The position numbers and the translations under genes were made by a program. From Caryophanales bacterium UBA5364 (GTDB lineage: Bacteria > Bacillota_I > Bacilli_A > RF39 > UBA660), in NCBI GenBank assembly GCA_002410935.1, contig DHPM01000002.1, positions 1-24,176 of the forward strand: DNA of 24,176 nucleotides, written 5' to 3'. The notes under the pieces are model-generated. The model saw only the letters and a program-made list of their open reading frames with translations, did not search any database and was not told where the DNA came from. Positions 15,813-23,971 of the stretch are shown one piece after another (the stretch's first letter is position 1; every line of letters starts with the position of its first letter).

Positions 15813-17738
15813 ATGAAAACAAAATATAAATTTATTGCTTTAATTGTTATTGCATGTCTCTTATCAATTCTTATTTATCAAAATATAGGAAAAGTAGTAC
15901 CCATTAAAGAAAGTGATGATATTTTTGATACTCAGTTAGCACTTGAAGAAGAATTCTTAAAAGATACTTCATATACAGTAGCTAATCCTAAGGTTATTAT
16001 TAATCCATATAAAATATCTCCTTTAACCGCTTTGGTTATTTTTGAAACAAATGATTTTACTAGTCCAACGGTAACGATAACTGGTAAAGATGAACATTCT
16101 ACATTCGTTAATTCATTTAAAACAACCAATGTTCATATCTTACCAATCTATGGATTATATCCAGGCACTAATAATAAAATTATTATTACAGTTAATGAAG
16201 TTGATTACCCTATTTATATAAAAACTGATCCACTACCTGAAGGATTCTTATTACCGGAATATGTAAAAGCTAATAAGGATAAACTCAATAATGAATTATA
16301 CTTTGTTACCCCTTCTTCTAGTGGTGGTTATACAACTGCTTATGATGTTAATGGTGATGTTAGATGGTATACAACTAATAATTACGCATGGGACATTAAT
16401 CGCTTGAATAATGGACATATATTATTAGGTAGTGATCGTTTAATTAATCCTCCTTATTATACGGTTGGTATGGTAGAGATGGATTTATTAGGAAAAATAT
16501 ATTTTGAATATACCCTACCTGGTGGCTATCATCATGATGTATTTGAAATGAAAGATGGTAATTTATTAGTTGCTACTAATAAGTTTAGTGATAATACAGT
16601 TGAAGATTATATTGTGGAAATAGACCGAACAACGGGGAAAATAGTTAAAGAAATCGATTTAAAAGATATTTTACCTAGGGATGAAGGATTAAGTCCATAT
16701 TCAACTAATTATGATTGGTTCCATAATAATTCTGTTTGGTTTGATGAGAAAACTAATTCAATTACTTTATCAGGAAGACATCAAGATGCTGTAATTAATA
16801 TTAATTATGATACTGATAAATTAAACTGGATTATTGGAGATAGTACAACATGGAGTGATGATATGAAGAAATATTTCTTTACTCCAACTAATGATTTAGA
16901 ATGGCAATGGGCACAACATGCCGCTATGACTTTACCAAATGGTGATATCTTTATTTTTGATAATGGTAATAATCGTTCTAAAATTGAAGAAGATTTTATA
17001 AGTGCTAATGATAATTATAGTCGTGGTGTTATTTATAAAATTAATCAAAATAATATGACGATTTCACAAGTATGGCAATACGGAAAAGAAAGAGGCACAG
17101 ACTTCTACTCTCCTTATATATCAGATGTTGATTATATTGATAATAATCGTTACTTAATTCATTCTGGTGGTCATGGTAAAATAAATGGACAAACATCTAA
17201 TACACCAGCTGCTTTCAATGAAGGAAGTGTGTTAGATAGTACAACTGTTGAAATATTAAATAATGAAGTTATATATGAACTAAAACTACCTGGTAATTAC
17301 TATCGTGCTGAAAAATTAAGTTTATATGCTAATGATGAATATGAACCTGGTATTGGTTTTAGACTAGGAAGTCTAGGTATAACTAAAACTGATAAAAATA
17401 AAATTAATATTTTTAAAAAAGAAGCAAACGGTGTTATAAATAAATATGATCTTGATATTACTAAAGAAAAAGATCGTTTAGTTGTTAAAGGACGTTTTAA
17501 AAAGACTGATAAAGTTAAAGTAATCTTAGATAATCCATTTGATAAAAAAACATATAATATGATTATTTCTAAACGACCATATACAGCTATGTGCATTGAT
17601 ATCTTCAATGAAGAAGAAACAAAAAATGGTATTAATGTTACTAAGTATATTAATAATGAAGGTCTTAGTGGTAAATATTATGTTTATATTCAAATAAATG
17701 ATACTGTCTATAGTTTTAATAAATATATTATATTTTAG
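15813..17738 (+). CDS. Aryl-sulfate sulfotransferase, membrane-anchored
   Basis: Likely transfers sulfate from one phenolic ester to another phenol without PAPS, outside the cell. Residues 7-22 form an uncleaved signal anchor. An N-terminal beta domain (about 55-140) is followed by the six-bladed-propeller catalytic region (about 150-500). Residues matching the E. coli AssT active site are visible: His240/His241 in GGYHHDV, His304 and Asn306 in DWFHNNSV, Arg322 in LSGRHQD, and His369 in WAQHAA. The His-x-Asn and 18-residue His-to-Arg spacings agree with AssT; His369 would be the sulfated residue. The disulfide pair needed by the E. coli enzyme is absent: the only Cys are 15 and 594. The C-terminal extension of about 140 residues is unassigned. 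Co-transcribed with def. Confidence 0.85.
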   Translation: MKTKYKFIALIVIACLLSILIYQNIGKVVPIKESDDIFDTQLALEEEFLKDTSYTVANPKVIINPYKISPLTALVIFETNDFTSPTVTITGKDEHSTFVNSFKTTNVHILPIYGLYPGTNNKIIITVNEVDYPIYIKTDPLPEGFLLPEYVKANKDKLNNELYFVTPSSSGGYTTAYDVNGDVRWYTTNNYAWDINRLNNGHILLGSDRLINPPYYTVGMVEMDLLGKIYFEYTLPGGYHHDVFEMKDGNLLVATNKFSDNTVEDYIVEIDRTTGKIVKEIDLKDILPRDEGLSPYSTNYDWFHNNSVWFDEKTNSITLSGRHQDAVININYDTDKLNWIIGDSTTWSDDMKKYFFTPTNDLEWQWAQHAAMTLPNGDIFIFDNGNNRSKIEEDFISANDNYSRGVIYKINQNNMTISQVWQYGKERGTDFYSPYISDVDYIDNNRYLIHSGGHGKINGQTSNTPAAFNEGSVLDSTTVEILNNEVIYELKLPGNYYRAEKLSLYANDEYEPGIGFRLGSLGITKTDKNKINIFKKEANGVINKYDLDITKEKDRLVVKGRFKKTDKVKVILDNPFDKKTYNMIISKRPYTAMCIDIFNEEETKNGINVTKYINNEGLSGKYYVYIQINDTVYSFNKYIIF

Positions 17739-17747
17739 ATAATATAA

Positions 17748-17773
17748 AAGTACCTCACTAGAGATACTTTTTA
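17748..17773 (+). terminator. Rho-independent terminator of the def-sulfotransferase operon
   Basis: AAGTACCTC pairs with GAGATACTT around ACTA with one mismatch, followed by a run of T. It lies 10 nt past the stop. Confidence 0.75.
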
Positions 17774-17775
17774 TG

Positions 17776-17802
17776 TACAAAAAAAGGTTTTAAAACCTTT
17801 TT
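17776..17802 (-). terminator. Rho-independent terminator of aspS
   Basis: On the minus strand AAAGGTTTTAAAACCTTT (17783-17800) is a perfect palindrome followed by TTTTTGT. It overlaps the aspS stop codon and faces the terminator of the convergent operon. Confidence 0.75.
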
Positions 17803-19543
17803 ATTTTTTTAAACTAATACCTAGTTCATCTAGTTGTGATATAGAAACAAAGTTTGGTGCTTCTGTCATCAAACATGATGCACTAGCTGTTTTAGGGAAT
17901 GCTACAACGTCCTTAATATTATCGGTATTACATAATATCATAACTAATCTTTCAAGTCCTAAAGCAATACCTCCATGTGGTGGTGTTCCATAATTAAAGG
18001 CTTCAAGTAAGAAACCAAATTTTTCTTGTGTTTCTTCTTCGGTAAATCCTAACGCTTTAAACATAATTAACTGAATATCACGATTATGGATTCTAATACT
18101 TCCGCCACCCACTTCATATCCATTTAATATAATATCATAGGCCTTAGCATAACAATTACCTGGATCTGATATCAACTTATCAATATCGGTATCCTTTGGA
18201 GAAGTAAATGGATGATGACAAGCATAATAACGATTATCTTCTTCACTATATTCAAATAGTGGGAAATCGATAACCCATAAAAAGTTAAATTTATTACGAT
18301 CAATTAAATTAAGTTCATGACCTAGTTTTAGTCTTAAGTTACCTAAACTTACTTTCGTTGTTTTATAATTATCAGCAACAATTAAAATCAAATCATTATC
18401 CGTAAGTTTTAATTGTTCTTTTAATTTAGTTTGTTCTTCTACACTTATATTTTTAGCAATACTTCCACTAAAAGTTTCAGTATATTTTAACCAAAATAAA
18501 TTATTTGCTTTATATGTTTTAATATACTCTTGTAGTGCTTCAATATCTTTTCTAGAATACTTTGAAGCAGCATCCTTAACAACTAAACAATTAATAATAC
18601 CATTCTTATCAATCACATCTTTAAATAATGAGAAATCCGTATTTCTAAATATTTCAGTTATATCTTCAATTAACATATCAAATCTAGTATCAGGTTTATC
18701 ACTACCATATAATCTTATAGCATCATCATATATCATACGATTAAAAGGTACTTTAATATCGATATTTTTGATATCTTTAAATACTTTAACCATCATACCT
18801 TCTAACATATTTTGAATATCTTCTTCGTTAATAAAACTCATTTCAATATCGATTTGAGTAAATTCCGGTTGACGGTCAACTCTTAAGTCTTCATCCCTAA
18901 AGCATCTAGCAAGTTGATAGTATCTTTCAAAACCACTAACCATTAATAATTGTTTAAATATTTGAGGTGATTGTGGTAAAGCATAAAAGTTACCTTTATT
19001 AACCCTAGAAGGAACTAGATAGTCTCTTGCCCCTTCTGGAGTTGATTTACATAAAATTGGTGTTTCAATTTCAATAAAATCAAGACTATTTAAATATTGT
19101 CTAACTGATGCAGCAATTTTATGTCTTTGAATAATATTATCTTTTAATGTTTGTCTTCTTAAATCTAAATATCGATACTTTAATCTAGTATCTTCTAATG
19201 CTGTTGTATCATTATTTATTTCAAAAGGGATTTCATTAGCTACATTTAAAATACTTAAATCCGTAACATTAACTTCAATCTCACCAGTTGCAATATTACT
19301 ATTTTTATTTTCTCGTTCAGTAATAATACCAGTAACTTCGATTACATACTCATTTCTAAGTTTTTCAGCTAATTCATAATTCTTATTATCAGGTTTAATT
19401 ACTAATTGAATAATTCCACTACGGTCTCTTAAATCAATAAATATTAATCCACCTAAGTTTCTTTTTTTAGCAACCCACCCTTTTAAATTTACTGTTTCAC
19501 CAACATTCTTAATATTTAAATTATTATTAAATACTTGTTTCAT
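17801..19543 (-). CDS. aspS: Aspartyl-tRNA synthetase
   Basis: Class II synthetase that charges tRNA-Asp in the cytoplasm, 580 aa. The N-terminal OB anticodon-binding domain spans 1-105. The catalytic core has STPEGARDYLVPSR (167-180), motif 2 FRDEDLRVDRQPEF (215-228) and motif 3 GGIALGLERLV (524-534). The bacterial GAD insert lies about 285-400. Because asnS is next door, it is probably the discriminating form that charges only Asp (inference). The ATG at 19543 follows AGGAGG, and the asnS stop is 9 nt upstream, so this is the last gene of the hisS-asnS-aspS operon. Confidence 0.97.
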   Translation of the reverse strand: MKQVFNNNLNIKNVGETVNLKGWVAKKRNLGGLIFIDLRDRSGIIQLVIKPDNKNYELAEKLRNEYVIEVTGIITERENKNSNIATGEIEVNVTDLSILNVANEIPFEINNDTTALEDTRLKYRYLDLRRQTLKDNIIQRHKIAASVRQYLNSLDFIEIETPILCKSTPEGARDYLVPSRVNKGNFYALPQSPQIFKQLLMVSGFERYYQLARCFRDEDLRVDRQPEFTQIDIEMSFINEEDIQNMLEGMMVKVFKDIKNIDIKVPFNRMIYDDAIRLYGSDKPDTRFDMLIEDITEIFRNTDFSLFKDVIDKNGIINCLVVKDAASKYSRKDIEALQEYIKTYKANNLFWLKYTETFSGSIAKNISVEEQTKLKEQLKLTDNDLILIVADNYKTTKVSLGNLRLKLGHELNLIDRNKFNFLWVIDFPLFEYSEEDNRYYACHHPFTSPKDTDIDKLISDPGNCYAKAYDIILNGYEVGGGSIRIHNRDIQLIMFKALGFTEEETQEKFGFLLEAFNYGTPPHGGIALGLERLVMILCNTDNIKDVVAFPKTASASCLMTEAPNFVSISQLDELGISLKK

Positions 19544-19552
19544 AATTCCTCC

Positions 19553-20947
19553 TTAAAATTCACAATTACCATAAGTTCTTGGGAAAGGAATCACATCTCT
19601 AATATTATCAACTCCCGTTAAAAATATTAGTAATCTTTCAAACCCTAAACCAAATCCTGAATGAACACATCCTCCATATTTTCTAAGGTTAAGGTACCAT
19701 TCCATACCTTCTTCTTTAATATTTAGTTCTTTCATTCTGTTTATTAGTTTATGATAATCTTCTTCCCTTTGGCTACCACCCATCAATTCACCAGCTTTAG
19801 CAACTAGTAAATCAACAGCAGCAACTGTTTCATTATTTTCATCAAGTTTCATATAAAAGGCTTTAATTTCTTTTGGCCAATTAGTAATAAAAACTGGTGT
19901 TTTAAAGTATGTTTCAGTTAGATACTTTTCATGTTCCTTAGCAATATCTTGACCCATTTCTGGTTTAAATTCAAATTTAACATCTGCTTTTTGTAATAGT
20001 TCAATAGCTTCTTTATAAGTAACTTTATTAAAGTTATTATTAATGATGTCTTCAAGGCGTTTGATTAATCCTTTTTCAACAAACTTATCTAAAAAGGCCA
20101 TTTCTTTTGGTGCTTTATCTAAAACATATTTAATAACATATTTTAAAAATTGTTCTTGAATTCCCATTAAATCATTTAAATCACAAAAAGCAATTTCTGG
20201 TTCAATCATCCAAAATTCAGCAGCATGAATCTTCGTATTAGATTTTTCTGCTCTGAAGGTTGGACCAAAAGTATATATTTTACGATATGCCATAGCGAAA
20301 GCTTCACCTTGTAATTGACCAGTAACGGTTAGTCCAACTTTCTTTGAAAAGAAATCCTCTTGATAATCAATTTCCTTGTCTTCATTTAACGGAATATTAT
20401 TAAGATCCATAGTTGTTACTCTAAACATTTCCCCTGCTCCTTCACCGTCATTAGCAGTAATTAAAGGGGTGTGTGTATAGATATATCCTTCGTTTTGAAA
20501 ATATGAATGAACAGCCATTGTAGCTACATTTCTAACTCTAAACATTGCTTGGAATAAGTTGGTTCTAGGTCTAAGATAAGCTTGTTCACGTAAATATTCT
20601 CTTGTATATCGTTGAGGTTGAATTGGATAGTCCTCAGGACAATCACCTAACAATTCAATATCAATTGCTTCTATTTCATAATCTTGTTCAGAACCTACTG
20701 ATTTAATTAATTTACCAGTTACTTTAATTGAAGAACCAATATGAATTTTGTTTAATTCTTCAAAGTTAGGATGTTCTTCATTATAAACAATTTGAATATT
20801 ATCGAAAACACTTCCATCATAGAAATCAATAAAAGCAACACTTTTTTGTTTACGATGATTTCTAACCCAACCAGTTAAAACAACTTCATTGTTTTCATAT
20901 TCAAGAGGGTTATTTAAAACATTTCTTAGTTCTAATACTTTACTCAT
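19553..20947 (-). CDS. asnS: Asparaginyl-tRNA synthetase
   Basis: Class IIb synthetase that charges tRNA-Asn directly with Asn, 464 aa. It has an N-terminal OB domain (LTGWVRNHRKQKSVAFIDFY), the segment ITANDGEGAGEMF, motif 2 FRAEKSNTKIHAAEFWM and motif 3 GLGFERLLIFLTG, ending in the family-typical FPRTYGNCEF. The ATG at 20947 is preferred: AGGTGAGG precedes it, and a GTG at 20956 lies inside that site. It overlaps the end of hisS by 8 nt, so translation is probably coupled. A dedicated AsnRS reduces the need for the Asp-tRNA-Asn amidation route, although this window cannot exclude GatCAB elsewhere. Confidence 0.97.
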   Translation of the reverse strand: MSKVLELRNVLNNPLEYENNEVVLTGWVRNHRKQKSVAFIDFYDGSVFDNIQIVYNEEHPNFEELNKIHIGSSIKVTGKLIKSVGSEQDYEIEAIDIELLGDCPEDYPIQPQRYTREYLREQAYLRPRTNLFQAMFRVRNVATMAVHSYFQNEGYIYTHTPLITANDGEGAGEMFRVTTMDLNNIPLNEDKEIDYQEDFFSKKVGLTVTGQLQGEAFAMAYRKIYTFGPTFRAEKSNTKIHAAEFWMIEPEIAFCDLNDLMGIQEQFLKYVIKYVLDKAPKEMAFLDKFVEKGLIKRLEDIINNNFNKVTYKEAIELLQKADVKFEFKPEMGQDIAKEHEKYLTETYFKTPVFITNWPKEIKAFYMKLDENNETVAAVDLLVAKAGELMGGSQREEDYHKLINRMKELNIKEEGMEWYLNLRKYGGCVHSGFGLGFERLLIFLTGVDNIRDVIPFPRTYGNCEF

Positions 20948-22223
20948 GGTCCTCACCTATCATTTCATCCATAAAAGTAATAAGATCATCAATCTTAACT
21001 TTGTATTCTTCTTTCGTACTGTTATTTTTAATGGTTAAAATTTTAGTTGTTACTTCTTCTTCACCAACAATAACAATAAATTTACTATTTAAGCGATCTG
21101 CTTGCTTAAAATTATTTTTTAAATTACGATTCATATAGTCAGTATCAACACTAAAACCATTTAAACGTAATGATTGGGTTAAACTCATTGCTTTAGCTTT
21201 TTCATTTTCACTCATTGGAATAATATATAAATCAATTCCTTTATCATAATCTAATTCAATTTTCTCAAATTCTAAAGCCGTTAGAAGTCTTTCCATTCCT
21301 AAAGCAAATCCAACACCTGGGGTTGCTGGTCCTTCCATAGTTTCAACTAAATTATTATATCTTCCGCCACCACATAAGACATTTTGACTACCAAAACCTT
21401 CAACGCTTGCTTCAACTTCAAAAACAGTATGAGTATAGTAATCTAGACCTCTTACAATTGAAGGATTAACTTCATAATCGATTTCTAATTCATCTAAATA
21501 TGCTTTAACATCATCAAAATGCTTTTTACTTTCTTCATTTAAATATTCAATTGTTTTAGGAATATTTCTTAAGGCTTCAGTATCTTTATCTACTTTACAA
21601 TCTAATATTCTAAGGGGATTCTTTGTATAACGTTCTTTACAATCTTCACATAAATCATCAATATATGGTTTTAAGTATTCAATTAAAGCATTACGGTAAC
21701 TTTCTCTTGATTCATTGTCACCTAGTGAATTAATATTAACCTTTATTCCTTTTAAACCAAGTAATTTATAAAAGTTAACAGCAATACTAATAACTTCTGC
21801 ATCAGTGATTGGATCATTAGAACCAAATACTTCAATTCCAAATTGATAAAACTCTCTAAACCTTCCTGATTGTGGTCTTTCATATCTATACATTGGACCA
21901 TAATACCAAGTTTTTAGTGGCATAACTGCATTACCGTATAATTTATTTTCAATATAACTTCTAACAACCCCAGCTGTTCCTTCTGGTCTTAAAGTCATCA
22001 TTCTGTCGCCGCGATCTTTAAAGTCATAAGTTTCTTTAGAAACAATATCAGTTGTTTCTCCGACACCACGGTGAAATAATTCACTCGCTTCAAAAAGTGG
22101 TGTTCTAAAATATTCATAATTATATTTTTCCATTAATGTACGTAATAAATTTTCGATATAGAGGATATTCTTTGCTTTATTTCCTCCATATACATCATAA
22201 GTTCCTTTTGGTTTTTGTATCAT
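20940..22223 (-). CDS. hisS: Histidyl-tRNA synthetase
   Basis: Class II synthetase that charges tRNA-His, 427 aa. Visible motifs: TLRPEGTAG (77-85), motif 2 YRYERPQSGRFREF (112-125), the histidine-specific segment RGLDYYTHTVFEV (258-270), GGGRYNNLVE (285-294) and motif 3 GVGFALGMERLL (303-314). The C-terminal anticodon domain spans about 330-427. The ATG at 22223 follows AAGGAGAGAG. The stop of a 23-codon ORF overlaps this start as ATGA. First large gene of the T-box operon, followed by asnS with an 8-nt overlap. Confidence 0.97.
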   Translation of the reverse strand: MIQKPKGTYDVYGGNKAKNILYIENLLRTLMEKYNYEYFRTPLFEASELFHRGVGETTDIVSKETYDFKDRGDRMMTLRPEGTAGVVRSYIENKLYGNAVMPLKTWYYGPMYRYERPQSGRFREFYQFGIEVFGSNDPITDAEVISIAVNFYKLLGLKGIKVNINSLGDNESRESYRNALIEYLKPYIDDLCEDCKERYTKNPLRILDCKVDKDTEALRNIPKTIEYLNEESKKHFDDVKAYLDELEIDYEVNPSIVRGLDYYTHTVFEVEASVEGFGSQNVLCGGGRYNNLVETMEGPATPGVGFALGMERLLTALEFEKIELDYDKGIDLYIIPMSENEKAKAMSLTQSLRLNGFSVDTDYMNRNLKNNFKQADRLNSKFIVIVGEEEVTTKILTIKNNSTKEEYKVKIDDLITFMDEMIGEDHE

Positions 22224-22291
22224 ATTCTCTCTCCTTCTAATTTATAATTTAATAAAATACGATGCCGTTTACTAATTGGTTTAATAATCAT
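22220..22291 (-). CDS. Possible 23-aa leader peptide before hisS
   Basis: Short ORF reading MIIKPISKRHRILLNYKLEG then ERI. An AGGAGGG five bases before its ATG makes it one of the best ribosome sites in the window, stronger than that of hisS. It begins right after the T-box terminator U-tract, and its TGA overlaps the hisS ATG. This layout suggests translational coupling or a coding mini-gene. No homolog is known to me. It could also be a chance ORF whose Shine-Dalgarno only loads ribosomes upstream of hisS. Confidence 0.5.
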   Translation of the reverse strand: MIIKPISKRHRILLNYKLEGERI

Positions 22292-22310
22292 TTTATCCCT
22301 CCTAGATATG

Positions 22311-22365
22311 AAAAAAAGTCTAATATAAGGACGAATAAATCGTGGTACCACCTTATTTTATAGAC
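22311..22365 (-). terminator. T-box attenuator terminator
   Basis: The outer stem uses GTCTA (22361-22365) and TAGAC, the inner stem AATAAGG and CCTTAT, followed by seven T (22311-22317). Forming it removes the antiterminator that contains the T-box sequence. Confidence 0.8.
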
Positions 22366-22505
22366 TAGCTATACACTCAAATTCTTAACGCGAATAACGA
22401 TTATTATAATTAAGTGTCTTCATTATATACTTCTAAATGTTTTCACCAACCACATTTTCTCTACAAATCCATATATAAATACTCCTCAAAATCAATAATA
22501 AATAT
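22311..22505 (-). ncRNA. T-box riboswitch controlling hisS-asnS-aspS
   Basis: Transcribed leader RNA that senses uncharged tRNA. The conserved T-box sequence AAGGTGGTACCACGA is at 22340-22354. Stem I can be drawn: UUGAG pairs with CUUAA at its base, AGUA forms the 5' side of the specifier loop, and UUAUAUAU pairs with GUAUAUAA above it. An apical stem AAAUGU/ACAUUU carries a loop with GGUUGGUGAAA. The 3' side of the specifier loop reads GAAGACAC, giving GAC (Asp) with an overlapping CAC (His). The competing terminator (22311-22365) pairs GUCUA with UAGAC and AUAAGG with CCUUAU, followed by seven U. The structure was folded by hand. Confidence 0.9.
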
Positions 22506-22511
22506 ATATAA

Positions 22512-22540
22512 AGTATATATTTATTTTAACTAATAGTCAA
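22512..22540 (-). promoter_or_regulatory. Sigma-A promoter of the T-box operon
   Basis: TTGACT (22535-22540) and TATACT (22512-22517) are spaced by 17 bp on the minus strand, one mismatch each from consensus. Transcription should start near 22505, giving a leader of about 280 nt before hisS. Confidence 0.85.
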
Positions 22541-22547
22541 GTAATTT

Positions 22548-22582
22548 ATAAAAATAAGTAAAAGGTATTCCTTTTACTTATT
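22548..22582 (-). terminator. Rho-independent terminator of the 58-aa gene
   Basis: A perfect 13-bp stem (22553-22565 with 22570-22582) around a 4-base loop is followed by T-rich sequence on the minus strand. The stem includes the stop codon. It insulates the T-box promoter just downstream. Confidence 0.85.
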
Positions 22583-22750
22583 CATAAATTCAATCATTTG
22601 TTGATAATCAGTTTCTACTACTTTTTCACCATCGATTACATAATAGGCTTTTTTTATATCGTGATCAATTTTCACAATAATCGATACACAATCTAACTTA
22701 TACCTTTCCATAAATTCTTGTAGTTTTTCATTTCTTAAAATATATGACAT
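22574..22750 (-). CDS. Small protein of unknown function (58 aa)
   Basis: Charged, probably cytosolic protein beginning MSYILRNEKLQEFMERYKLD and ending QQMIEFMNK. It appears to be a helix, then beta strands (VSIIVKIDHD, KAYYVIDGEKV), then a helix. There is no signal peptide or membrane segment and only one Cys. I do not recognise the family. It is supported as a real gene by a clear GAGGTGAT ribosome site, a plausible promoter at 22768-22796 and a strong terminator overlapping its stop. It is transcribed alone between the AI-2E gene and the synthetase operon. Confidence 0.75.
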   Translation of the reverse strand: MSYILRNEKLQEFMERYKLDCVSIIVKIDHDIKKAYYVIDGEKVVETDYQQMIEFMNK

Positions 22751-22767
22751 TTTATCACCTCAAAAAC

Positions 22768-22796
22768 ATCATATAGTAATTAGATTTTTTTTACAA
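22768..22796 (-). promoter_or_regulatory. Candidate promoter of the 58-aa gene
   Basis: TTGTAA (22791-22796) and TATGAT (22768-22773) are 17 bp apart on the minus strand, and the -10 box ends 17 nt before the ATG. The -10 box and close spacing match the pilin promoters. The rest of 22797-22917 shows no gene and no clear hairpin. Confidence 0.55.
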
Positions 22797-22917
22797 ATAA
22801 CAATTATCATGGATTTGTTAGTGAATAGTATTGAATTTAATAGATTATTATTCATTTAATAGAAATCTGAGAAAATTAATTATTCAAATAAATAAAATTA
22901 TATCTTTTCAAATTATT

Positions 22918-23970
22918 TTAATCTTTTATTTCATCAATCATTTGTCGGATATCTTCTTTATAAAATTCAATCGTTTTTATAATTAAAATAGCAACTGGTA
23001 ATGACATAACAATACCTATAATACCAAATAAGATACCACCTGCGAAAACAGAGATAATGACAACAATTGGATGAATCTCATTAGTCTTTCCATATACTAA
23101 TGGATTAATAACATAACTATCTAATGCACTTAAAACAAGGAATGTAATAACAGTTCTAATTAGTAAAGCAGGACTGATGACTGATGCCGTGATGGTCGCA
23201 ATGATACTAGTAAACATTCCACCAAAATACGGAATCAATGATGATACAGCCGCTAAAAAACCAAGTAATAAAGCATTAGGATGACCAATTATTAAATAAG
23301 CGATTGCATATTCAAATAATGAAATAAAGACAATTTTTAAAAAACCTGATAAATAATTTTTCATAGCATGATCTAATTCTCTAATAAAATAATATGTTTT
23401 AGTTGATTTTTTTCTTAAATAAACTTTAATAGCTAATCTAATTTTATCTAAATCAATTAAAAAATAAATTGAAGCTGAGAACGTAATAATAAATACTGAT
23501 AAGTAACTAAGTGAAATACCAATAAAATTAACTGCTCCATCAGAAACATATTTACCCAAGTTTAAAATAATATCATTAAAACTTTTGGATAAAGATGCTT
23601 GTAGTGGTCCAAAGTTAATATCATATTTATTAGACATTTCGACTAAGAAAGTGATTATACCATTAAATAAACTTGATAATTGTTCAACTAAAAGGGGTAC
23701 AACTAAAAACATTGTTGCAATAAATAATCCTGATACTAAGGCAAAAACAATCGTAATCGCTAATGCTTTTGGTACCTTTTTAGATATTAGTGAATTTACT
23801 AAAGGGTTTAGAGCATATGCTACTGCAAAAGCAAAAATAAAAGGAATAAAGATATCAGTAATAACATTAAAGACGCCAACCCAAAAGTTACTTGCTTGAT
23901 AGATTAAAAAGATAATAAAGACAATAATAGCTAGGTTTATTAATTTATAATCTAATTTGTTTTTAAGCAT
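22918..23970 (-). CDS. AI-2E family membrane transporter
   Basis: Polytopic membrane protein of 350 aa with about eight hydrophobic helices in the usual AI-2E (PerM/YtvI) layout: two near the N-terminus (about 12-55), one at 68-93, a long soluble segment (about 95-145), then the rest. Family signatures: NPLV (55-58), IPYFGG (246-251), NPLVYGK (289-295) and the following IHPIVV. Substrates differ within this family (autoinducer-2 export, sodium/proton exchange or unknown), so no substrate is assigned. The ATG at 23970 follows TAGGGAA and lies one base after the dtd stop, so the two genes are surely co-transcribed. Confidence 0.9.
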   Translation of the reverse strand: MLKNKLDYKLINLAIIVFIIFLIYQASNFWVGVFNVITDIFIPFIFAFAVAYALNPLVNSLISKKVPKALAITIVFALVSGLFIATMFLVVPLLVEQLSSLFNGIITFLVEMSNKYDINFGPLQASLSKSFNDIILNLGKYVSDGAVNFIGISLSYLSVFIITFSASIYFLIDLDKIRLAIKVYLRKKSTKTYYFIRELDHAMKNYLSGFLKIVFISLFEYAIAYLIIGHPNALLLGFLAAVSSLIPYFGGMFTSIIATITASVISPALLIRTVITFLVLSALDSYVINPLVYGKTNEIHPIVVIISVFAGGILFGIIGIVMSLPVAILIIKTIEFYKEDIRQMIDEIKD

Positions 23971-23971
23971 C

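Noticed and set aside
15932..17780. Minus-strand frames within and after the sulfotransferase gene
   Set aside because: They have no ribosome sites, show low-complexity composition and lie fully opposite a well-supported gene or terminator.
22785..22792. Run of eight T as a phase-variable tract
   Set aside because: Runs of this length are expected in such AT-rich DNA, and this one lies in a promoter spacer with no sign of switching.
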